Under the pieces are notes generated by a model. That model searched no databases, was not told the origin of the DNA, and worked only from the letters and a program-made list of their open reading frames with translations. A stretch of 35,153 nucleotides of DNA from Pseudomonadota bacterium (GTDB lineage Bacteria > Pseudomonadota > Alphaproteobacteria > Sphingomonadales > Sphingomonadaceae), in contig JAFEEY010000080.1 in NCBI GenBank assembly GCA_018240865.1, positions 4,469-39,621 of the forward strand, given 5' to 3'. The translations under genes were made by a program, and so were the position numbers. Below are positions 15,109 through 22,239 of this stretch, one piece after another. Every line of letters begins with the position of its first letter. Within the stretch, counting starts at the first letter, position 1.

Positions 15109-15990
15109 CTATTGCGCCGGGGTGGGGTCCGGCAGCATCGGCGGCGGGCCGGCAGGGGCGCGCGGCGTCAGGATCGCGGCCGTTTCCAGCACGTCCAGCG
15201 CGCGCTGGGTGTTGATGTAGCGCCGCGCCGCCGCCATCCAATTCTGGGCGCGGTCGCGGCCCGGCAGGCGCGCGACCTCGACCAGCGCCTTTTCGACCTG
15301 CCCGCCTTCCAGCAGACGCTGCGCATGGCGCAGCCGCTCGGTCGGCACCGGCGAAGGCTGGCCGATCTTGCGCACGACGACCAGGCTGGCGAGCTCGCCC
15401 CTGAGCGACGGCCACCAGCCCTGATCGGCGGTCGCGGCGGAAAGGCTGGGCGCCAGATCGTCCAGGCCCAATTGCAATTCCTCGACCGTCACGGGCTCGC
15501 GCGATGCAGCGATGATCGTCGCTACTGCCTGAGGCTGAGTGGCGCCGAAGCGCTCGCGCAGCTGTCCCTCGATATAGCCGAGGGCCAAGCCGCGATCGAT
15601 CGCCCGGCGGGCGGCGAAGGCGATCAACAGCCCCTCGGCGCGGGCGGCATTGTCGCCGGCGGCGCTGGCGCGTTCGGAGACGCGGTCGATCCGCGCTTCG
15701 ATCTCGCCGACCCGCTGGCCGAGCGCGACGGTCGTGCCGGCGTCGATCGCCGCCGCCGAATCGCTGCGTACAAGTGCGAGAGGCTCTGCCGGCGGCGTCT
15801 GGGCGGCGCCGGGAACCGGTGCGGGCGCCGTTTTCGCCGGTGCGCCGAGCAGCCAGATCCGCGCCGCGTCCCAGCGCGACACCACCCAGCCCATCAGGAC
15901 CAGGCCGGCGATGAAGGCGATCAGGCCGATGATCAGCGGCGCCCGGCTGCGGGCCGGCCGCGCGTCATAGCTTGGATAGTCGGTGCTCAT
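15109..15990 (-). CDS. Alphaproteobacterial mitofilin/Mic60-like inner-membrane protein
   Basis: A 293-residue protein with an N-terminal membrane helix (PLIIGLIAFIAGLVLMGWVV, about 18-37), a Pro/Ala linker, a coiled-coil region (about 85-120, VGEIEARIDRVSERAS) and a C-terminal helical domain with WWPSLRGELASLVVVRK and LEGGQVEKALVEVARL...AQNWMAAARRY. This layout matches the alphaproteobacterial homologues of mitochondrial Mic60, which shape cristae-like membrane invaginations and contact the outer membrane. Those genes are typically beside hemD, as here: the hemD stop is six bases upstream. It is shorter than many Mic60 proteins. The domain call is from pattern and context, so moderate to good confidence. 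Confidence 0.78.
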   Translation of the reverse strand: MSTDYPSYDARPARSRAPLIIGLIAFIAGLVLMGWVVSRWDAARIWLLGAPAKTAPAPVPGAAQTPPAEPLALVRSDSAAAIDAGTTVALGQRVGEIEARIDRVSERASAAGDNAARAEGLLIAFAARRAIDRGLALGYIEGQLRERFGATQPQAVATIIAASREPVTVEELQLGLDDLAPSLSAATADQGWWPSLRGELASLVVVRKIGQPSPVPTERLRHAQRLLEGGQVEKALVEVARLPGRDRAQNWMAAARRYINTQRALDVLETAAILTPRAPAGPPPMLPDPTPAQ

Positions 15991-15996
15991 CCTGTC

Positions 15997-16653
15997 CTAT
16001 CCTTGGCACAGCTGGGCCGCCACCGCCAGCAGCGCTTCGTCGGTCGGGCGCGCGGCGACAGCGGTCGCCGTCCAACCAGTGCCTGCCGCCGCCAGCACGG
16101 CCGGGCTGATCGCCGCGATCCGATGCCCGGTTTCCGCGAGCGCGCGGAACCGTCGCGCGGCGCGGGCGGAATGGAGCAGCGCGACCGCGCCGCGCTCCAG
16201 CGCCTCGGCAAAGGCAGGTGGCGGATCGCAAGGCTCGGCGGCGTAGATCACGCGAGTCTCGATCCTCAGCTCCGCGGGCTCGAATGCTGTCCGGTCCTCG
16301 CCCGCCAGGTGCAGCAGGCTCTTCATACCTTCTGCCGCCGCCTGTTTCACGATCTCGGTCACATCACTTTCGCCTGCCGCCACATCGGTAAAACCGGCGT
16401 CGAGAAGCGCTGCACGAGTTGGCGCGCCCACCGCATAGACCGGCAGTGCGCGATCGACCCGCGAATCGATCGCGCGCGCGGCATTGGCGCTGGTAACCAG
16501 CAGCGCATCGAACGATGCATCGGGTAGTATCCAGTCCCGCGGTATGATGCGGAAGAGCGGCGCGACGATCGCTTCCAGCCCCATCGCCGCCGCCCGCTTC
16601 GCCGTCGCGTCTGCGCCCGGCTGCGGACGGAGGATCAGCAGCGGTCGCGTCAT
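15997..16653 (-). CDS. hemD: Uroporphyrinogen-III synthase (HemD)
   Basis: A 218-residue protein matching HemD, which closes and inverts ring D of hydroxymethylbilane to give uroporphyrinogen III. Typical parts are the opening LLILRPQPGADATA, FDALLVTSANAARA, the VYAVGAPTRAALLDAGF segment and the late VALLHSARAARRF strand-helix. HemD is poorly conserved, so the position counts: its ATG overlaps the hemC stop (ATGA at 16650-16653). The length is slightly short (usually 230-260). Cytoplasmic. Confidence 0.95.
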   Translation of the reverse strand: MTRPLLILRPQPGADATAKRAAAMGLEAIVAPLFRIIPRDWILPDASFDALLVTSANAARAIDSRVDRALPVYAVGAPTRAALLDAGFTDVAAGESDVTEIVKQAAAEGMKSLLHLAGEDRTAFEPAELRIETRVIYAAEPCDPPPAFAEALERGAVALLHSARAARRFRALAETGHRIAAISPAVLAAAGTGWTATAVAARPTDEALLAVAAQLCQG

Positions 16654-17561
16654 CCGTCGAAATGCGCGCGGATCGCGTCCGGCGCGCGGGCGAGCAGATC
16701 GGCGGCGAGGGCGGCGGCCTGGCTTGGTTCTGCAATCAGCGCTTCACCTTCAACGGAGTCGCTTCCGTCCGGCGCCAGCAATTGTGCGCGCAGCAGCATC
16801 GCTTCACCTTTCACGACCGCCAGTGCCGCGACCGGCGAATGACAGGTCGCGCCGAGCCGGGCGAGCAGCGCGCGTTCGGCCAGCACGCACCGGCTGGTCG
16901 CCGCATTGTCGATCGCGGCGAGCAGGCCGCGCATCTCCGCATCGTCGCGCCGCGCTTCGATCCCGACCGCGCCTTGCGCCGGCGCGGGCAGCATCGTTTC
17001 CAGCGGAATCGGCGTTCCGATCTCGGGTCGCCCGAGCCGCTCCAGCCCCGCCGCCGCCAGCAAAGTGGCATCGGCCTCGTTCAGGTCGAGCCGGGCGAGC
17101 CGGGTATCGACATTGCCGCGAAACAGCACGACCGACAGGTCCGGCCGCAGCCGCAGCATCTGGGCGCCGCGCCGGGGCGAGCTGGTGCCGATCCGGCCGC
17201 CCCTAGGGATCGCCGCGATCGAGTCCGCGCCGATCAGCCGGTCGCGCACGTCGGCGCGGGGCAGCATCGCCGCGATCACGATCTCCTCCGGCCGGATCGT
17301 TTCGACATCCTTCATCGAATGGACGGCGAAGTCGATGCGGCCGTCGTTCAGCGCCAGATCGAGCTCCTTGGTCCACACCGCCTTGCCGCCCACTTCGGCG
17401 AGCGGGCGATCCTGAATGCGGTCGCCGCTGGTCTTGACCGTAACGATCTCGATCATCGTCCCGGGCCAGCCATGCGCGGCTTCCAGCGCGCGCTTGACCA
17501 TATGCGCTTGCGTCAGCGCCAGCGGCGACCCGCGCGCGCCGAGGCGGAATGTGCGTTGCAT
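16650..17561 (-). CDS. hemC: Porphobilinogen deaminase / hydroxymethylbilane synthase (HemC)
   Basis: A 303-residue enzyme that joins four porphobilinogens into hydroxymethylbilane in heme synthesis. Motifs: LGARGSPLALTQAH at the N-terminus, FAVHSMKD with catalytic Asp85, RGGRIGTSSPRR (substrate-binding arginines), LPAPAQGAVGIE, and Cys240 in GATCHSP, the dipyrromethane cofactor attachment site. The ATG at 17561 begins the conserved N-terminus; the frame stays open far upstream but that is antisense to tsaD. It starts the hemCD-mitofilin-queE operon and is divergent from tsaD across 171 bases that hold a REP. Confidence 0.97.
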   Translation of the reverse strand: MQRTFRLGARGSPLALTQAHMVKRALEAAHGWPGTMIEIVTVKTSGDRIQDRPLAEVGGKAVWTKELDLALNDGRIDFAVHSMKDVETIRPEEIVIAAMLPRADVRDRLIGADSIAAIPRGGRIGTSSPRRGAQMLRLRPDLSVVLFRGNVDTRLARLDLNEADATLLAAAGLERLGRPEIGTPIPLETMLPAPAQGAVGIEARRDDAEMRGLLAAIDNAATSRCVLAERALLARLGATCHSPVAALAVVKGEAMLLRAQLLAPDGSDSVEGEALIAEPSQAAALAADLLARAPDAIRAHFDG

Positions 17562-17592
17562 GGCCGGTCCGTTAGCCACACCAGCCCGTTTC

Positions 17593-17701
17593 GTCATCCC
17601 GAACTTGCTTCGGGATAAACGACACGCAGCGCGACGTTCGCAACTTGATCTCGCCCAGAAGGAACATCGTCCCGCTTGTCCCGAAACAAGTTCGGGATGA
17701 C
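17593..17701. repeat. REP-like palindrome, type D
   Basis: Arms 17593-17616 and 17678-17701 match at 22 of 24 positions (outer ends GTCATCCCGAACTTG and CAAGTTCGGGATGAC). It lies in the divergent gap between hemC and tsaD, so both promoters must lie in or beside it. Confidence 0.88.
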
Positions 17702-17732
17702 GTGAGGGCGCAGGCGTGTATGACCGCAAACC

Positions 17733-18815
17733 ATGTTGATCCTCGGCATCGAATCGAGCTGTGACGAGACTGCGGCCGCGCTGGTGACGGGCGAGCGGGA
17801 AATCCTCGCGCACCGCCTCGCAGGGCAGGAAGCCGAGCACAAACCCTATGGCGGCGTGGTGCCCGAGATCGCGGCGCGGGCGCATGTCGAGGCGCTGGCG
17901 CCTCTGGTCGAGGCCGCGCTCGCCGATGCCGGCAAGACGCTCGCCGACGTCGATGTGATCGCCGCCACCGCCGGCCCGGGGCTGATCGGCGGCGTCATGG
18001 TCGGGCTGGTGACCGCCAAGGCGCTGGCGATGGCGGCGGACAAGCCGCTGGTGGCGGTCAATCATCTGGAAGGCCATGCGTTGAGCCCGCGTCTGGCCGC
18101 GCCCGATCTTGCCTTTCCCTATCTGCTGCTGCTTGTCTCCGGCGGGCATTGCCAATTGCTGCTGGTCGAAGGCGTCGGCCATTACCGGCGGCTCGCGACC
18201 ACGATCGACGATGCCGCAGGCGAGGCGTTCGACAAGACGGCGAAAATGCTCGGGCTCGGCTTTCCCGGCGGCCCGGCGGTGGAGCGCGCGGCGACGGATG
18301 GAGACCCGAAAGCGGTGCCGCTGCCGCGTCCGCTGGTCGGCACCGCCGATCCGCATTTCTCCTTCGCCGGCCTCAAAGGCGCGGTCGGCCGCGCGCACGA
18401 CGCCGGGCGCTGGAGCGCCGAGGATATCGCTGCTTCGTTCCAGCAGGCAGTGGTCGATTGCCTGATCGACCGCACTCGCTGTGCCATCGAGTCCGTTCGT
18501 CTCGAGCGAAGTCGAGATACGCCCCTCGACTTCACTCGGGACGAACGGAGAGAGATTACGGCCCTGGTGGTCGCCGGCGGCGTCGCGGCCAATGGCGCGA
18601 TCCGGGGCGCGCTGCAGGCGCTCGCCGCCGAGCATGGCTTGCCGTTCGTCGCGCCGCCGTTCTGGCTGTGCACGGACAATGCCGCGATGATCGCCTGGGC
18701 GGGTGCGGAGCGTTTCGCGGCTGGCCTGACCGATCCGCTCGACACGCCGGCGCGGGCGCGGTGGCCGCTCGATCCGCATGCGGCGCCGGCGCGCGGCGCA
18801 GGCGTGAAGGCATGA
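17733..18815 (+). CDS. tsaD: tRNA threonylcarbamoyladenosine transferase subunit (TsaD)
   Basis: A 360-residue Kae1/TsaD ASKHA-fold protein, part of the machinery that puts threonylcarbamoyl on A37 of ANN-reading tRNAs. Motifs: [12 protein letters not shown] at the N-terminus, metal ligands His111 and His115 in NHLEGHA, the SGGHCQLLL and [13 protein letters not shown] loops, nucleotide-binding [13 protein letters not shown] and Asp315 in CTDNAAM. It is longer than the usual about 340 residues because residues 254-272 ([19 protein letters not shown]) are encoded by a palindromic REP inserted in frame (18493-18548). All known functional residues remain. The gpsA start overlaps the stop (ATGA at 18812-18815). 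Confidence 0.96.
   Translation: MLILGIESSCDETAAALVTGEREILAHRLAGQEAEHKPYGGVVPEIAARAHVEALAPLVEAALADAGKTLADVDVIAATAGPGLIGGVMVGLVTAKALAMAADKPLVAVNHLEGHALSPRLAAPDLAFPYLLLLVSGGHCQLLLVEGVGHYRRLATTIDDAAGEAFDKTAKMLGLGFPGGPAVERAATDGDPKAVPLPRPLVGTADPHFSFAGLKGAVGRAHDAGRWSAEDIAASFQQAVVDCLIDRTRCAIESVRLERSRDTPLDFTRDERREITALVVAGGVAANGAIRGALQALAAEHGLPFVAPPFWLCTDNAAMIAWAGAERFAAGLTDPLDTPARARWPLDPHAAPARGAGVKA
18493..18548. repeat. REP-like palindrome, type E, inside tsaD
   Basis: Arms 18493-18516 and 18525-18548 match at 22 of 24 positions, with an eight-base loop. The core GAGCGAAGTCGAG is shared with the intergenic copy at 25676-25745, which shows that it is the same mobile repeat type. It is read through in frame and adds about 19 residues just before the nucleotide-binding motif. 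Confidence 0.92.
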
Positions 18816-19786
18816 CGATCGGCGTCATCGGCGGCGGCGCCTGGGGCACGGCGCTGGCACAGGTCGCGGCGGGCAGCGGCGACGTGCTGCTCTGGGCGCG
18901 CGAGGCCGAGGCGGTCGCCGCGATCAATGAGGCTCACGAAAACAGCCTGTTCCTGCCCGGTGTGCCGCTCTCGCCCGCGGTCCGCGCGACAACCGCGCTC
19001 GCCGGCCTCCGGGAATGCGACATGCTGCTGGTCGTCACGCCCGCTCAGCATCTGCGCGCGATCCTCGCCGATTTCGGCGAGACCCGGATGCCGCTGATCC
19101 TGTGTGCCAAGGGGATCGAGGCGGGCAGCCTGAAGCTGATGTCGGAAGTCGCGGCCGATGTGCAGCCCCTGGCCTCGATCGCTGTGCTTTCCGGCCCGAC
19201 CTTCGCGCACGAAGTCGCCGCAGGCCTGCCCGCCGCCGTCACGCTGGCCTGTGAGAATGAGAGCCTGGCGCGGTCGCTGGCGGAACGGCTCGCCCGGCCT
19301 TTCTTCCGGCCCTATCTGTCCAGCGATGTGATCGGCGCGGAGATCGGCGGCGCGGTCAAGAATGTGCTCGCGATCGCCTGCGGCGTGGTCGAAGGGCGCG
19401 GGCTTGGCCAGAATGCCCGCGCGGCGCTGATCAGCCGGGGCTTCGCCGAAATGACGCGCTTCGGCCTTGCCAAGGGCGCGCGGCCGGAGACGCTGGCCGG
19501 CCTGTCGGGGCTCGGCGATCTGGTGCTGACCTGCTCCTCGACCAGCTCGCGCAATTTCTCGCTTGGCAAAGGGATCGGCGAAGGCCGCGCCGCCGCCGAC
19601 TTGCTCGCCGATCGCCGCAGCGTGGCCGAAGGCGCCTTCACCGCGCCGGTGCTGCAGCAGGCAGCGCGCGAAGCAGGTGTCGACATGCCGGTGGTGGACG
19701 CCGTCTGCGCGCTGCTGGAAGGCGAAGCGAAGGTCGAGGATGTGATCGGTGGCCTGCTTTCGCGGCCGATCCGGGCGGAGCATTAA
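18812..19786 (+). CDS. gpsA: NAD(P)-dependent glycerol-3-phosphate dehydrogenase (GpsA)
   Basis: A 324-residue cytoplasmic enzyme that reduces dihydroxyacetone phosphate to sn-glycerol 3-phosphate for phospholipid synthesis. The Rossmann motif is GGGAWG (7-12). Other blocks are [21 protein letters not shown], catalytic Lys183 in [13 protein letters not shown], and [16 protein letters not shown] with SRNFSLG. The ATG overlaps the tsaD stop (ATGA), so the two are translationally coupled. Its stop is ten bases before a perfect 27-base inverted repeat. Confidence 0.97.
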   Translation: MTIGVIGGGAWGTALAQVAAGSGDVLLWAREAEAVAAINEAHENSLFLPGVPLSPAVRATTALAGLRECDMLLVVTPAQHLRAILADFGETRMPLILCAKGIEAGSLKLMSEVAADVQPLASIAVLSGPTFAHEVAAGLPAAVTLACENESLARSLAERLARPFFRPYLSSDVIGAEIGGAVKNVLAIACGVVEGRGLGQNARAALISRGFAEMTRFGLAKGARPETLAGLSGLGDLVLTCSSTSSRNFSLGKGIGEGRAAADLLADRRSVAEGAFTAPVLQQAAREAGVDMPVVDAVCALLEGEAKVEDVIGGLLSRPIRAEH

Positions 19787-19796
19787 CGCTTCACCC

Positions 19797-19904
19797 GTCA
19801 CCCCGGCGAAGGCCGGGGCCCAGAACCTTCCAGAACAAGCGCGGCAGCGCTTCGCACTGCCAATTTCTTTAATCGGGCTGGGCCCCGGCCTTCGCCGGGG
19901 TGAC
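19797..19904. repeat. REP-like palindrome, type F (perfect arms)
   Basis: Arms 19797-19823 and 19878-19904 are perfect 27-base inverted copies (outer GTCACCCCGGCGAAGG, inner GGCCCAG). The spacer is 54 bases. It fills the convergent junction between gpsA and the DUF1674 mini-gene and ends nine bases from the latter's stop. Confidence 0.95.
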
Positions 19905-19913
19905 GAACAGCGG

Positions 19914-20072
19914 TCAGAAATCGACCGCGATGCCTTTCAGTGTCCACTCGCCATAGCGGGTGGGGTCAAGGCCCAGCGGATCGTCCTCGCGCCTGACCGG
20001 TTCCGGCTGCGGCACCGGCGTGTTTTTACTGAGATGCTTGGGCGGCTTCACATGCGCCGGGCGCTGGCCCAT
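19914..20072 (-). CDS. DUF1674 / SDHAF4-like mini-protein
   Basis: A 52-residue protein ending in DPLGLDPTRYGEWTLKGIAV followed by DF, the signature of DUF1674 (PF07896), whose eukaryotic member SDHAF4 helps assemble flavinated succinate dehydrogenase. The N-terminal half is a basic, proline-rich tail. The ATG at 20072 is chosen because AAGGAG lies seven bases upstream; a longer frame back to 20240 would run into the divergent methyltransferase gene. It is divergent from the rsmB-like gene with 55 bases between. The succinate dehydrogenase genes are not in the window, so the function is by family only. Confidence 0.88.
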   Translation of the reverse strand: MGQRPAHVKPPKHLSKNTPVPQPEPVRREDDPLGLDPTRYGEWTLKGIAVDF

Positions 20073-20127
20073 TGGAACGCTCCTTGTTTCAAGGCCCAGA
20101 TGAGGGCAGGGACGGCGGCGCGCAACC

Positions 20128-21381
20128 ATGAAACCCGATAAAACCTCCGCCGGCGCCGAAAGCCGCCGCGCCGCCTTGCGGCTGCTGGACGCGGTGCTGC
20201 GCCGCGGCCTGCCGCTCGAAGCCGCGTTGGACGCCGCCACGCGCGATCTCGCCCGCCCGGACGATCGCGGCCTCGCTCACGCGATCGCGGCGGAGACGTT
20301 GCGGCGCTTGCCCGACCTGGACGCGCTGATCGATTCGGCGACGCAGCAGCGGCTGGCGCCCGACGCAAAGGCCCGGTTCGCGCTTCGCATCGCGCTCGTG
20401 CAGGCGCTGGCGCTCGGTACGCCGCCGCACGCCGCGATCTCGACGGTGCTGCCTTTGGTCGATGGCGGGCCGCGCCGGCTGGTGCACGGCGTGTTCGGCG
20501 CGCTGATGCGCCGCAAAGTCGTGCTCCCGACGCTGCCGGCCCTGCCGCGTGGCGTCGAGCAGCGCTGGCTGGAGGCATGGGGCCGCGACATGATCGACGC
20601 CGCCCGCGCCGCGATGGCCGCGCCGCCGCCGCTCGATCTGAGCTTCGCCGATGCAGGCGTGGCCGCGCGGTTCGAGGGCGAGCATCTGGCGGCGCGCCAC
20701 GCCCGCATACCCGCGCACAACCGCGTCGCCGAGCTTCCAGGCTTCGCGGACGGCGAATTTTGGGTGCAGGATCTGGCCGCCTCGATCCCGGCGCGGCTGC
20801 TCGGACCGGGCGAAGGGCGGCATGTGCTGGACCTCTGCGCCGCGCCCGGCGGTAAGACACTGCAACTGGCGTCGGCAGGCTGGCGCGTGACGGCGGTGGA
20901 CAGTTCGGCCCCGCGGCTGGAGCGGCTGTGGGAGAATCTGGCGCGCACCCGGCTTCCGGCCGAAATTGTTGAGGCGGACGTGATGCAATGGAGCCCGCCC
21001 GCTCCCGTCGATGCGATCCTGCTCGACGCGCCGTGCAGCGCGACCGGCATTTTCCGCCGTCATCCGGACGTGCTCCACCGGGTAAGGTCGAAGGTCATCG
21101 CCGAAATGGCCGGGCTTCAGCGCGCGATGCTGGCCCGTGCTGCGGACTGGCTGAAGCCGGGCGGGACGCTCGTCTTTTCGACCTGCTCGCTGGAGCAGGC
21201 GGAGGGCGAAGCGCATCTCGCCGATCTTCCCTCCAGTCTGGTTCTGGAAGCCGTAGCGCAAGAGGAACTACCGGAGGGGGCCGTGCCGCACCCGAACGGT
21301 CATGTCCGCACGCTGCCGACGATGCTCGCGGACAAGGGTGGGCTGGACGGATTCTTCATCGCGCGGTTCAGGCGAATCTAG
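20128..21381 (+). CDS. rsmB: RsmB/Sun-family RNA (cytosine-C5) methyltransferase
   Basis: A 417-residue protein. Residues about 10-135 form a NusB-like RNA-binding domain and about 190-417 a SAM-dependent methyltransferase domain. The SAM motif is LDLCAAPGGKT (235-245). The two m5C cysteines are Cys303 in LLDAPCSATG and Cys353 in FSTCSLEQAE. RsmB methylates C967 of 16S rRNA in E. coli; exact target here is inferred, since alphaproteobacteria often carry more than one family member. The NusB-like part supports RsmB over RsmF. A REP follows in the gap before rpe. Confidence 0.92.
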   Translation: MKPDKTSAGAESRRAALRLLDAVLRRGLPLEAALDAATRDLARPDDRGLAHAIAAETLRRLPDLDALIDSATQQRLAPDAKARFALRIALVQALALGTPPHAAISTVLPLVDGGPRRLVHGVFGALMRRKVVLPTLPALPRGVEQRWLEAWGRDMIDAARAAMAAPPPLDLSFADAGVAARFEGEHLAARHARIPAHNRVAELPGFADGEFWVQDLAASIPARLLGPGEGRHVLDLCAAPGGKTLQLASAGWRVTAVDSSAPRLERLWENLARTRLPAEIVEADVMQWSPPAPVDAILLDAPCSATGIFRRHPDVLHRVRSKVIAEMAGLQRAMLARAADWLKPGGTLVFSTCSLEQAEGEAHLADLPSSLVLEAVAQEELPEGAVPHPNGHVRTLPTMLADKGGLDGFFIARFRRI

Positions 21382-21391
21382 GCCTCGCTCA

Positions 21392-21483
21392 CCGGCTTGG
21401 CTGAGCTTGCCGAAGCCTTCCCTTTCTTTCGACCTCAGCGATTCAAGAAGAAGGGAAGCCTTCGACAAGCTCAGGCAAGCCGG
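21392..21483. repeat. REP-like palindrome, type G, copy 1
   Basis: Outer arms CCGGCTTGGCTGAGCTTGCC and the facing GACAAGCTCAGGCAAGCCGG. The inside also pairs, with a pyrimidine run (CCTTCCCTTTCTTTC) facing AAGAAGAAGGGAAG. Lies between the rsmB-like gene and rpe. Related copies are at 23982-24069 and 30149-30240. Confidence 0.9.
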
Positions 21484-21573
21484 ATTAAGGTGATTGGCCG
21501 CTCCTCGGATACCAGGTTTTGTGGATAAGCCGAAACCCGCCCTTCAAACGCGCGCTGTGAGTCACTAGGGCTT

Positions 21574-22239
21574 GTGTCCGTGCAACAGCCGGTCCGCATC
21601 GCCCCTTCGATCCTGAGCGCCGATTTCGCGCGGCTGGGGGAGGAGATTCGCGCCGTCGACGCGGCGGGCGCCGACTGGATCCACGTCGATGTGATGGACG
21701 GGCATTTCGTGCCCAACATCACGATCGGGCCGATGGTGGTGAAGGCCCTGCGCCCCCACACCGCCAAGCCGTTCGACGTGCATTTGATGATCTCCCCGAT
21801 CGACCAATATCTGGAGGCGTTCGCGGAAGCGGGGGCCGACACGATCACTGTGCATCCCGAGGCCGGGCCGCATCTCCACCGCACGATCCAGCGCATCAAG
21901 AGTCTCGGCAAGCGCGCGGGCGTGTCGCTCAATCCGGCGACGCCCGCCAAGATGCTCGACTATGTGCTGGAAGAGATCGACCTGGTGCTGGTGATGAGCG
22001 TCAATCCCGGTTTCGGCGGACAGAGCTTCATCGAAAGCCAGCTCCGCAAGATTGAAGCGATCAGGAAGCAGATCGACAAGCTCGGCAAGGCCATCGACCT
22101 TGAGGTGGACGGCGGTATCGACGTCAACACCGCCCCGCGCGCGATCGCGGCCGGGGCGGACGCGCTGGTCGCCGGCACCGCGACTTTCAGGGGCGGGCCA
22201 TCCGCCTACGCCGCCAACATCAGGGCCTTGAGGGGTTGA
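21574..22239 (+). CDS. rpe: Ribulose-phosphate 3-epimerase (Rpe)
   Basis: A 221-residue TIM-barrel enzyme that interconverts ribulose 5-phosphate and xylulose 5-phosphate. Motifs: [10 protein letters not shown], metal ligands and active-site residues in [12 protein letters not shown] (37-48, His37 and Asp39), [18 protein letters not shown] (phosphate loop) and EVDGGI with the second catalytic Asp. The start is GTG at 21574 with AGGG just upstream; a second GTG two codons later is possible. Its stop overlaps the next ATG by one base (TGATG), so the heparinase-like gene is co-translated. Confidence 0.97.
   Translation: MSVQQPVRIAPSILSADFARLGEEIRAVDAAGADWIHVDVMDGHFVPNITIGPMVVKALRPHTAKPFDVHLMISPIDQYLEAFAEAGADTITVHPEAGPHLHRTIQRIKSLGKRAGVSLNPATPAKMLDYVLEEIDLVLVMSVNPGFGGQSFIESQLRKIEAIRKQIDKLGKAIDLEVDGGIDVNTAPRAIAAGADALVAGTATFRGGPSAYAANIRALRG

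Noticed and set aside
17562..18779. Upstream extension of the hemC frame on the - strand
   Set aside because: Antisense to tsaD; the HemC family begins at the ATG at 17561.
19797..19904. Perfect inverted repeat as the end of an insertion sequence
   Set aside because: The 54-base spacer has no transposase and no target duplication; it fits a REP pair.
20073..20240. Longer version of the DUF1674 mini-gene starting at 20240
   Set aside because: Would overlap the divergent methyltransferase gene; a good ribosome site supports the ATG at 20072.
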